Assembly (NCBI GenBank): GCA_021325525.1
Contig: JAJPHB010000128.1
Location: forward strand, 1 to 64,000
DNA: 64,000 bases
Direction: 5' to 3'
From: Alphaproteobacteria bacterium
GTDB lineage: Bacteria; Pseudomonadota; Alphaproteobacteria; ATCC43930; CGMCC-115725
Below, one piece after another: positions 42,584 through 49,910 of this stretch. The stretch's first letter is position 1. Each line of letters starts with the position of its first letter. The translations under genes and the position numbers were made by a program. The notes beneath the pieces were generated by a model. The model did not search any database and was not told where the DNA came from. It saw nothing but the letters and a program-made list of their open reading frames with translations.

Positions 42584-43525
42584 TCACACGACCCGCGTCA
42601 GCAGCGGTTTGCCAGCGTAGTAGGCGAGGAGGTTGTCGATCATGAGCTGCCCCATGGCGGCGCGCGTCTCGATGGTGGCGCTGCCGATATGCGGGGTGAG
42701 GACGACATTCTCCATGGCGAGGAGCGCCTCCGGCACCTTGGGCTCGTCCTCGAAGACGTCGAGCGCGGCGCGGCCCAGAATGCCGCCCTTCAGCGCGTCG
42801 ACGAGCGCCGGCTCGTCGACGACCGAGCCGCGGCCGATATTGACGAGCATCCCCTCGGGCCCGAGCGCCGCCAGCACCTCGGCGGTGACGAGGCGGCGCG
42901 TCGCCGCGCCGCCGGGGCAGGCGACGACGAGGACATCCGCTTCGCGCGCCAGCTCGACGAGATCGGCCACGTAGGTCCAGCGCGCCGCCGGCTTCGGCCG
43001 CGGCCCGGTCCACAGCACGCGCATGCCGAAATGCTCGCCATGCGCCGCGATCGCGCTGCCGATGCGGCCGAGGCCGAGAATGCCGAGCGTCTTGCCGCGG
43101 ATGCCGCGCTGCAGCGCCATGCCGCCCTTCGTCCATTTGCCGGCGCGGATGAAGCGGTCGCCGGCGCTCATCCCGCGCGCCGCGTCGAGGACGAGGGCGA
43201 TGGCGAGGTCGGCGACCTCGTCGGTGAGGACGTCGGGGGTGTTGGTGACGGCGATGCCGCGCGCCTGCGCCGCGGCGAGGTCGATCGAATCGACGCCGAC
43301 GCCGAAATTGGCGATGACCTTCAGCTTCGGCAGCGCGTCCATCAGCGCCGCGTCGATGGGCCGGTGGCCACCCACCGCCATGCCCTCGACGCGATCGGCG
43401 AGCGCGGCGAGGAAGCTCTTCTCGTCCGTCGCCCGCCACAAATGATGCGCGGTGAATTCGCGCTCGAGCGTCGGCATCGTGCCCGGTGCCGAGATATGTG
43501 CTGTGACGACGATGTCGGGCTTCAT
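42584..43525 (-). CDS. D-isomer-specific 2-hydroxyacid dehydrogenase (hydroxypyruvate/glyoxylate reductase-like)
   Basis: 313-residue NAD(P)-dependent dehydrogenase. 'LKVIANFGVGVDSIDLAAAQ' (about 64-83) is the substrate-side motif, 'KTLGILGLGRIGSAIAAHGE' the Rossmann GxGxxG (about 141-160), then 'EGMLVNIGRGSVVDEPALVD' with the catalytic Arg, Glu in 'DVFEDEPKVPE' and His in 'NVVLTPHIGSAT' complete the triad. It reduces hydroxypyruvate, glyoxylate or a similar 2-oxo acid. In a methylotrophic setting it could serve the serine cycle, but no other cycle genes are here. The ATG at 43525 fits the family start (MKPDIVVTAHI). Confidence 0.92.
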   Translation of the reverse strand: MKPDIVVTAHISAPGTMPTLEREFTAHHLWRATDEKSFLAALADRVEGMAVGGHRPIDAALMDALPKLKVIANFGVGVDSIDLAAAQARGIAVTNTPDVLTDEVADLAIALVLDAARGMSAGDRFIRAGKWTKGGMALQRGIRGKTLGILGLGRIGSAIAAHGEHFGMRVLWTGPRPKPAARWTYVADLVELAREADVLVVACPGGAATRRLVTAEVLAALGPEGMLVNIGRGSVVDEPALVDALKGGILGRAALDVFEDEPKVPEALLAMENVVLTPHIGSATIETRAAMGQLMIDNLLAYYAGKPLLTRVV

Positions 43526-43601
43526 CGAGGCAGACTCCCTTAGCAAGTTCTCTCCGCGGCCGGGGCCGCATAGAACAGCTTTCGCCGCCTCCGGGCAACG
43601 T

Positions 43602-43626
43602 CCTTCGACTTCGCCGAAGTCGAAGG
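43602..43626 (-). terminator. Perfect hairpin downstream of the DUF4399 gene
   Basis: CCTTCGACTTCG-C-CGAAGTCGAAGG: 12-base perfect inverted repeat around a single base, 20 bases beyond the stop of the DUF4399 gene. There is no T-tract, so it may be a transcription attenuator, a Rho-dependent stop stabiliser or one of the dispersed palindromes of this genome. Confidence 0.5.
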
Positions 43627-43645
43627 AAAGGGCCGCGGCGCGAAC

Positions 43646-44071
43646 TCAGATCACGGTGATGCGGATCTTCTTCGAGACGACCGGCGGATTGAAGGGGATA
43701 TGCGCGCTATCGCCGAGGACGAGCTGGAGCGTGTGCGGCCCGCGCGCGAGCTGCACCTTCGCCTCGGTCTGACCGGCGCCGAAATGGAGATGGTTGCGGT
43801 CGGAGGGGATGGGCTCGTTCGGGTCGAGCGGGTCCTTCACATCGACGAGGAGATGGTGGTGGCCGCTATTCGCATAGGCGTCGCCGGCATGCGTCACCCC
43901 CATCCCCGAGAGGCCGAAGCGGCAATAGACGGGCGACTTCACCCTCTGCCCGTCACGCGGCGTAATGAAATAGAGAGAGGCGTCCTTCGGCGCCGGCGTC
44001 GGGCCGGCGAAACCGCGCACTGGCAGCAGCAGCGCGCCCGCGCTCAGCAGCAGCAGCCGTCTTGCCACCAT
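43646..44071 (-). CDS. DUF4399-type secreted protein
   Basis: 141-residue exported protein. Signal peptide 'MVARRLLLLSAGALLLPVRG' (FAG cleavage). The mature domain has the DUF4399 pattern: 'DASLYFITPRDGQRVKSPVY', 'CRFGLSGMGVTHAG', 'GHHHLLVD', 'HLHFGAGQTEAKVQLARGPH' and 'LQLVLGDSAHIPFNPPVVSK'. The His-rich GHHHLL and LHFG clusters may bind a metal; the function is unknown. It lies 10 bases after the cyclase-SUMF1 fusion gene on the same strand, so they are probably one transcript. Confidence 0.9.
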   Translation of the reverse strand: MVARRLLLLSAGALLLPVRGFAGPTPAPKDASLYFITPRDGQRVKSPVYCRFGLSGMGVTHAGDAYANSGHHHLLVDVKDPLDPNEPIPSDRNHLHFGAGQTEAKVQLARGPHTLQLVLGDSAHIPFNPPVVSKKIRITVI

Positions 44072-44081
44072 CGCCGCCTCC

Positions 44082-45596
44082 CTAGTCCGACCGCGCCACG
44101 CGGAAGCCGTGGGTCGGATAGCGCACCCGCGCGTCATATTGGTCGCGGCTCGAGCTGCGCAAATAGCTGGGATCGCTCTTCCACGAGCCGCCGCGCAGGA
44201 CGCGGGCCGTGCAATCGCCCTCCGCCCAGGCCGAACCATCGACGGGCGCGCCGCGGTAATCCTCGTGCCAGCAATCGGCGACCCATTCATCGACGCCGCC
44301 GCCCATATCGTAGAGCCCGAAGGGGTTCGCGGCGAAGCTGCCGACCTTGGTCGGCCGCTTCGGGTCATAGGGCTCGCCGCAGCCCCTGCAATTGGCGACG
44401 CCGTCCTTGAGCTGATTGCCCCACCACCATTTCGTCTCGGTGCCGCCGCGCGCCGCATATTCCCATTCGGCCTCGCTGGGCAGGCGGTAGTTGCGGTTGG
44501 TCTCGGCAGCAAGCCATTTGACGTAGCGCTGCGCGTCGTCCCAGCTCAGATTGGCGGCCGGCTCGTCATCCCCGCCGGCGACGGGCGCCGCGCAGGCTTT
44601 CGCCGCGGCGCATTCCTTCCATTGCCCGACCGTCACCGGGTACTTGCCGATCGCGAAGGGCGCGAGGGTGACGCGATGGACCGGCTTCTCGGTCGGGTCG
44701 TCATTGCTGCCCATGGCGAAGCTGCCGCCCAGGATCGGCACCAGGACGGGCTCGGTGATCGCCGGTTTCGGCGGCGAGGGCGCCGGCGTGGGGGGCGCCG
44801 ATGCCGCCGCCGGCGGGGCGGATGCCGGCGCCGGCGCCGCGGCCGGCGGCGCGGCGGGCAGCGGCACCGCCTTCCGGGTGGCGGCCGCAATCTCCTCGCG
44901 GGCGCCGGGGATGAACCCTTTCGACCACAGATACCAGGCGCCACTGACGGCACAGATGAGGAGGATCACGACAGCCGCCGCCGTCACCCGCCGCACGCCA
45001 TGCGCGCGCCGCACCGCCGCCGGATCGGGAAGCACGCGGTAGACCGGGACGGGATCGGTGATGTTCTTGACCTTGCGGTCGCCGAGCGACTGGTAGCCGC
45101 AGACGAGCTTGTGCTTGATCTGCTCGTAGACGCCGCCCGAGATGTTGATGCCGCCCGGCTCGGCCAGCGTCTCGAGGCGGGCCGCGATGTTGACGCCGTC
45201 GCCGTAAACATCGCCGTCGGCGTCGATGATGATGTCGCCGAGATTGATGCCGACGCGGAACTGGATCCATTGCTCGCGCGCCAGCGCGGCGTTGCGCCCG
45301 ACCATGCTCTGCTGGACGACGACGGCGCAGCGCACCGCCTCGACCGGGCTGTCGAAGACGGCGAGCATGCCGTCGCCCGTCGTCTTGACGATGCGCCCGT
45401 GATGCTCGGCGATGCTGGGGTCGATGAGCTCGCGGCGCAGACGCTTGAGGCGGGCGAGGGTCCCCTCCTCGTCGGCGCGCATGAGGCGGCTGAATCCGAC
45501 CATATCGGCGGCAAGGACTGCGGCGAGGCGGCGCGATCCGTCGCCCGCTTGGGCGTCCTGGTTGCGGCCCTCGAACGGGTGCACCTCGCCGGCCAT
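44082..45596 (-). CDS. Class III adenylate/guanylate cyclase fused to a SUMF1 (formylglycine-generating-enzyme-like) domain
   Basis: 504-residue membrane protein in three parts. The N-terminal cyclase domain (about 22-190) has the metal motif 'AAVLAADMVGFSRLMRADEE', 'VKTTGDGMLAVFDSP' and 'DVYGDGVNIAARLETLAEPG', all intact. A single helix (about 203-225, 'VTAAAVVILLICAVSGAWYL') and a Pro/Ala linker follow. The C-terminal SUMF1/FGE-fold domain (about 285-504) has 'GKYPVTVGQWKECAAAKACA', 'RLPSEAEWEYAARGGTETKW' and 'RVLRGGSWKSDPSYLRSSSR'. It would make cAMP inside the cell and carry a C-type-lectin-like sensor domain outside. True FGE catalytic cysteines are not evident, so the SUMF1 part is probably a ligand binder. 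The start is the ATG at 45596. Confidence 0.9.
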   Translation of the reverse strand: MAGEVHPFEGRNQDAQAGDGSRRLAAVLAADMVGFSRLMRADEEGTLARLKRLRRELIDPSIAEHHGRIVKTTGDGMLAVFDSPVEAVRCAVVVQQSMVGRNAALAREQWIQFRVGINLGDIIIDADGDVYGDGVNIAARLETLAEPGGINISGGVYEQIKHKLVCGYQSLGDRKVKNITDPVPVYRVLPDPAAVRRAHGVRRVTAAAVVILLICAVSGAWYLWSKGFIPGAREEIAAATRKAVPLPAAPPAAAPAPASAPPAAASAPPTPAPSPPKPAITEPVLVPILGGSFAMGSNDDPTEKPVHRVTLAPFAIGKYPVTVGQWKECAAAKACAAPVAGGDDEPAANLSWDDAQRYVKWLAAETNRNYRLPSEAEWEYAARGGTETKWWWGNQLKDGVANCRGCGEPYDPKRPTKVGSFAANPFGLYDMGGGVDEWVADCWHEDYRGAPVDGSAWAEGDCTARVLRGGSWKSDPSYLRSSSRDQYDARVRYPTHGFRVARSD

Positions 45597-45705
45597 GAGA
45601 GAGGCTTGTCGCCTTCCTCGCAAATGTCAAGGCGCTCGCCGCAGGAACGCCGCGACCGCATCGCCTCTGGCGCTGGCGCGCGGCAATGCTATGGTGCGCG
45701 CCGTC

Positions 45706-46479
45706 ATGAGCCAAGTGCGCAACGCGATCATCCTGGCGGCCGGCATGGCGCGGCGCCTTGCCCCCACCTCCGATCTCCTGCCCAAGGGCCTCGTCGAGAT
45801 CGGCGGCCAGCCCCTGCTGCTGCGCTCGGTCGAGCTTCTCGCCGCTTCCGGCATCGCCGAGACGCTGATCGTCACCGGCTACCGCGCGGCGCAGATCGAG
45901 GCGGCGCTCGGCCCGCGGCGGAACGGGATGGCCATCCGTTATCTCCACAACCCCGATTACGCCGAGACCGGCAGCATGGTCTCGCTGCTCGCCGCGGCGC
46001 CGCAGGCCCCGGGACCGGTCCTCCTCCTCGAATCGGACCTCCTCTACCACCCGGCCTTCCTCGATGCCGCGCTCGGCGCCGAGGACGACGTCCTCCTCGC
46101 CGCCGACCTCTCGGGCTCGGGCGACGAGGTCTATCTCGGCGTCGACGGCGAGAATCGGCTGTGCTTCCTCGGCAAGAACCCGCCCGAGAATTGGCGGCGG
46201 CAGAGCGTCGGCGAGCTCGCCGGCATCAGCCGCATCTCGCGCAAGCTGCTGACGCGCTTCGCCGCCGCGGCGAAGCGCTCACTGCGCGCCGGCCGCGGCA
46301 ACCGCCACTACGAGGAGATCCTTTTCGAGATCGCGGCGGCGGGCTGGCCGATCCGCGTCCAGCACTGTCCGGGCCTGCCCTGGACCGAGATCGACACGCC
46401 GCTCGACCTGCGCCGCGCGCACGACATCGTCTGGCCGCGCCTCGCGCCGCCGGCGGAGGATGCGGCGCAGGCAGGGTGA
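45706..46479 (+). CDS. NTP-transferase domain protein (sugar- or choline-phosphate nucleotidyltransferase-like)
   Basis: 257-residue GT-A-like nucleotidyltransferase. 'RNAIILAAGMARRLAP' is the nucleotide-binding G-x-G-x-R-like motif, 'LPKGLVEIGGQPLLLRSVEL' the conserved Lys-Pro-type loop, 'VTGYRAAQIEAALG' follows, the metal Asp is in 'VLLLESDLLYHPAF' and the late 'GLPWTEIDTPLDLRRAHDIV' is typical of LicC/phosphocholine cytidylyltransferase and related aminophosphonate or sugar pyrophosphorylases. It makes an activated head group for surface glycans or lipids. An ATG five codons upstream is an equally possible start. It is convergent with the methyltransferase gene. Confidence 0.85.
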   Translation: MSQVRNAIILAAGMARRLAPTSDLLPKGLVEIGGQPLLLRSVELLAASGIAETLIVTGYRAAQIEAALGPRRNGMAIRYLHNPDYAETGSMVSLLAAAPQAPGPVLLLESDLLYHPAFLDAALGAEDDVLLAADLSGSGDEVYLGVDGENRLCFLGKNPPENWRRQSVGELAGISRISRKLLTRFAAAAKRSLRAGRGNRHYEEILFEIAAAGWPIRVQHCPGLPWTEIDTPLDLRRAHDIVWPRLAPPAEDAAQAG

Positions 46480-46491
46480 GGCGACGGGCGC

Positions 46492-47346
46492 TCAGGGCGT
46501 TCCCGGCTTGCGGGCGACTGCGAGCAGGGTCGAGCGCAGCGCCGGGACGAGCGACACGACAGCCAGCATGAGCGCGCGCACGGCTTCGCCCGGCGAGAAG
46601 GCGCGTCGCTCCCGCCAATAGGCGGTGAAGAGGCGGTCCTGCGTCGCGATGTCCTTCATGGAGCCGACGATCCCGCGCCGGCGCAGCGTATCCTCGAAAG
46701 CGCGGACGCGGATCTCCGAGAACCCGCTCCTCTCGAGGACGAAGCGCAGCTCCTCGGCGACATATTCCTTGTGGTGACCGAGGTGATAGGGAAGGTGCGG
46801 GCCGTTGTCGATGTATTGCGCGACGGGCGGCCAGTTCGAGTAGCCGAGGGCGACGCGCAGGCGCACGGGAAGCCGCACCGCATTCGGCGTCGTGAGAACG
46901 ACATGGCCGCCGGGTTTGAGGAGGCGCCGGATCTCGGCGAGGAACCGCTTCGGCGAGCCGGGCAAGTGCTCGATGACGTCGCCGGCGAAGGCGACGTCGA
47001 TGCTGCTCTCCGCAATCGGCACCTCTTCCTCACCGACCCAGGCGAGATGGCCTTCGGCGCCGAGCGCGATCAGCCGGTCGAGCCCCTCGCGCTGCGAGTC
47101 CTTGCGCGCGACATCGACGGTGACGACCGAATGGCCGAGCCGCAGCAAGGTCTCGGGAACGATGCCGATGCCGGTGCCGATGTCGAGGACGCGGCCCCGC
47201 TCCGGCAGCAGCGCCAGGATCGCGCGCAGCTCCTCGATGTGGCAGCGCAGCGGCGCGATGGCGAGCTTGCGGCGCGCCGCGAAATCCGAGCGGCGCAGAT
47301 CATCCACCACTTCAAGATAGGTGCGCTCGACCAGCGCTGCATCCAT
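46492..47346 (-). CDS. Class I SAM-dependent methyltransferase
   Basis: 284-residue methyltransferase. Motif I 'GRVLDIGTGIGIVPETLLRL' (about 53-72), an acidic post-I 'VVTVDVARKDSQREG', motif IV around 'DVAFAGDVIEHLPGSPKRFL' and post-motif 'LLKPGGHVVLTTPNAVRLPV' are all clear (Methyltransf_11/UbiE-like). The C-terminal third is helical and hydrophobic near the end, possibly membrane-associated. The substrate may be a lipid or polysaccharide, given the neighbouring nucleotidyltransferase, but this is a guess. The ATG at 47346 (MDAALVERTYLEV) was chosen over an upstream GTG. Confidence 0.88.
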   Translation of the reverse strand: MDAALVERTYLEVVDDLRRSDFAARRKLAIAPLRCHIEELRAILALLPERGRVLDIGTGIGIVPETLLRLGHSVVTVDVARKDSQREGLDRLIALGAEGHLAWVGEEEVPIAESSIDVAFAGDVIEHLPGSPKRFLAEIRRLLKPGGHVVLTTPNAVRLPVRLRVALGYSNWPPVAQYIDNGPHLPYHLGHHKEYVAEELRFVLERSGFSEIRVRAFEDTLRRRGIVGSMKDIATQDRLFTAYWRERRAFSPGEAVRALMLAVVSLVPALRSTLLAVARKPGTP

Positions 47347-47474
47347 GACGAGATCTCTCGAGAGCGCACGTCGCCGCTCGGCGCTCCTCGCCGCGGCGGA
47401 ACCCGCGATCGCGGGTTCCGGGGGCGAATGATGCCGGCGCGGGCGGCGCCGCGCAAGGCGGCCGCCGCGGCCGG

Positions 47475-48503
47475 TCACTGCGGCGGCACGCGTTCGAGGC
47501 GGCTGAAGCCCTTGGGCGCCGCGTCGGTCTCGGTGCCGACGATGACCCCCGAGGGATTGGCCCAGTAGAATTTATGGTCGTTGGCGACGGTGTATTTCGT
47601 GCCGGTCGCCGGGTCGGCATAGACATCGATGCCGAGGCGGGCGCGCTCGTCCTCGGCCAGCACGCGGTCGATGACGGCGCCGCGGCTCTCCCAGCTCCGC
47701 ATGATCCCGTCCGAGATGGCGGCATTGCTGCGCGCCGCGATGCGCGAGACGTCGAGATTCGTCTGCGATTGCCGCGCGACCCAGGCGGGATTGACCTCGA
47801 CCGAGGCCAGCATATGGGCGAGCAGCCCCGCGGCGATCCCGGCGACGGGCGAAGGCGACAGAACCCCCGCGATCGTCTCGGCATACCAGATGGCCCCCGC
47901 CGGCCCGCCGATGACCATGACGCTGGCCAGGATGTAGGCGGTCATCGCCTGCCCCGCCTTGACGCAAGCGAAGCGCGCCTCGCCGGCATCGTGCTGAATG
48001 CCGTAGGCGCGCGCCACGGCGTTGATCTGCGCCGTCAGCTCCGGCCGGGCGCGGCTCTCGGTGAGCTTCACCGCGCCGCAGAGGGCGGCGAGCTTGCGTC
48101 GTCCCCACCAGGCGGCGAATTGCTCGCCGTTCCGGTAGTGCGCCACCATGTAGGTCGTGCCGCCGCCGCCATTGTAGAGGCTGCCCTCGCGGAAGCCGGC
48201 GGCGGCGAGGAGGGGCGAGGGCACGACATAGCCCCATTCGCTGGGATCGTTGATGGCGAGTATCGTCGCCCCGTCCGGCGCCGTGGCGCTGACCCAGCTC
48301 CGGTATTGGAGCGCGTTGCGCCGCACCGTCCCGCCGGCGACGCGCCAGCCCTGCGGCACCTCGACCCGGAAGGCGCCTTCCTCGGGATCGCTGAAGTGCG
48401 TCCAATTCTGCACGAGGGGAACGGCCGCCACGGGTGCCGGCGCCTGCGCGCCCGCCGGCGCGGCGACGAGGATCAGAAGCGCGAGGATCGCCGCGTATCT
48501 CAT
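47475..48503 (-). CDS. Secreted protein of unknown function with an alanine-rich helical middle
   Basis: 342 residues. Signal peptide 'MRYAAILALLILVAAPAGAQ' cut after AGA. An N-terminal beta-type domain ('FRVEVPQGWRVAGGTVRRNA', 'SWVSATAPDGATILAIND') resembles the small periplasmic lipid-binding/PsbP-like fold. A hydrophobic middle (about 185-235, 'MTAYILASVMVIGGPAGAIW') may be a membrane segment, and the C-terminus ('GIDVYADPATGTKYTVANDH', 'YYWANPSG'-like FYWANPSGVIVGTE) is a short beta motif. I recognise no family. It is isolated, with a 475-base gap before it. Confidence 0.78.
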   Translation of the reverse strand: MRYAAILALLILVAAPAGAQAPAPVAAVPLVQNWTHFSDPEEGAFRVEVPQGWRVAGGTVRRNALQYRSWVSATAPDGATILAINDPSEWGYVVPSPLLAAAGFREGSLYNGGGGTTYMVAHYRNGEQFAAWWGRRKLAALCGAVKLTESRARPELTAQINAVARAYGIQHDAGEARFACVKAGQAMTAYILASVMVIGGPAGAIWYAETIAGVLSPSPVAGIAAGLLAHMLASVEVNPAWVARQSQTNLDVSRIAARSNAAISDGIMRSWESRGAVIDRVLAEDERARLGIDVYADPATGTKYTVANDHKFYWANPSGVIVGTETDAAPKGFSRLERVPPQ

Positions 48504-48978
48504 GGGCACCCTCCCCGACCCGCCCGATGAGCGTGCCGCGCGACGCGCCGGCGGAGGCGCCCCGGCAGGCCCCGAAACCAAGCAGACCCAATCCGGCGCG
48601 GCGGCGCAAATCAAATCATCGGCGCACGCCGCATTCCCGCAGAGGCCGCGGCTTCGCGGCAGCGGGCGGCAACGGCTCGATGAATTACGGCGCGCTGCGA
48701 CCTCGCGAGCGGCAAGGTCTCGCGCCTGCCGCTCTGACCCGCGCCATTTCCGCCAGCAGCGCCAAGCGTCGGCGGATTTTACAATTTCGGATACTCTCAC
48801 CCGTTCGGGTCGGGTATGTGCTTGAGATCACAGCACCCGCCAAATTGGCGCGAATCTTGCTTCGTTGCCTCTGACGCATATCGCCGCCGAACTCGGCTCC
48901 TGCTGGGACGCCGCTTTGTCCGGCTCGCGGCGGCTCTGCGTTGCCGGCCATGGGCCGGTGCCCGCGTGAGGACGCTCG
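48504..48978. other. Intergenic region, 475 bases
   Basis: Between two divergent genes. A locally AT-rich stretch (about 48770-48870, with TTTTACAATTTCGGATACTC and CCAAATTGGCG, a short dyad) is the likely promoter area. No gene, RNA or repeat is convincing; several frames are open by GC bias only. Confidence 0.45.
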
Positions 48979-49896
48979 ATGTCGGGTCCGGGGGGAGCGC
49001 GCAGCGAGAGAAGGGCGCGGCCTGAAGCGCCGTGCCGCCGCCCCTGGCGCTGCGCCGTCGCCGTCCTGGTCCTCCTCACCGCGGCGATCTCGGCGCGGGC
49101 CGGTCCGATCTTGGCCGATCACGACGGTGCGGCAGCGGAGGGCTCCGGCACCGCGAGCGGCGGCAAGTCAGAGCCATACCGGTCCGATGCCTTCGCTTCG
49201 GCCACCGCCGGAACCCGGCCCGAGGCCGCCTTCGTTCCGCCGCTCGAGGCGGCGCCGGCTGATCCGCCAGGCGAGCAGCTGCGGGAAGTGCTTCACAAGA
49301 TCGCCGTCATTCATCACCGGGCCCTGCCGAACGGCAAGGCCGCGGCCGCGCCGCAGCGCCACGGCCCCGGGTCGGCCGATGCCGATGACGAGGGTGAGGA
49401 GGATGGTCCAGCCTTTTCGCTGCGTGAATGGCTGCTCGACAGCGAGACGCTCGGTTGGGCCTTGGAGCACCTCGTCAGCGTCGATGTCGCCGAGGACGGC
49501 ACCAAGACCGCAAAGGTCTTGGGTGTCGGCAATTTCCGTCTCGAGGTCGATCGCGACAGCGGTCAGGTCACGGTCAGCGAGCAGTCGACCGGGCTCGCGC
49601 TCACCGCGCGCGCCAGCGATCCCGCCGAGGCCGCCGAGGCGCGCGCCCGCGCCAGGGCGGATCGCGAAGCGGTCCGCGCCGTCTTGGCCTGGCTGCATTG
49701 GCTCTTCGCGACCGGCGAGGGTTGGGCGCTCTTGACCACGATCGCGGTGGCGGCCTCGTGCTTCGCCGTCATCCGCGTCGCGATGCGCCTCAACCCGCAG
49801 CGCCGCTCCCGTCCGCACGAGAGCAGCATTCGGCGCCGCGCTCCCGAAGGCGGCCCGCGTCAGCTGCAGGCGCCGGGCCGGCAGCTCTCGCCCTGA
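48979..49896 (+). CDS. Hypothetical exported/membrane protein, 305 residues
   Basis: A long basic N-terminus leads to a hydrophobic signal or anchor ('CAVAVLVLLTAAISARAGP', about 25-43). A low-complexity Ala/Gly/Asp-rich region follows, then a soluble part ('FSLREWLLDSETLGWALEHL', 'KVLGVGNFRLEVDRDSGQVT'), an Ala/Arg helix (about 215-235) and a second membrane helix ('WALLTTIAVAASCFAVIRVA', about 250-270) with a basic C-terminal tail. No family recognised. GAGGA six bases ahead of the ATG supports the start. The composition is consistent with a real gene, but it is the least certain long coding call in this part. Confidence 0.65.
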   Translation: MSGPGGARSERRARPEAPCRRPWRCAVAVLVLLTAAISARAGPILADHDGAAAEGSGTASGGKSEPYRSDAFASATAGTRPEAAFVPPLEAAPADPPGEQLREVLHKIAVIHHRALPNGKAAAAPQRHGPGSADADDEGEEDGPAFSLREWLLDSETLGWALEHLVSVDVAEDGTKTAKVLGVGNFRLEVDRDSGQVTVSEQSTGLALTARASDPAEAAEARARARADREAVRAVLAWLHWLFATGEGWALLTTIAVAASCFAVIRVAMRLNPQRRSRPHESSIRRRAPEGGPRQLQAPGRQLSP

Positions 49897-49910
49897 GGCG
49901 GCGGGGCGCC

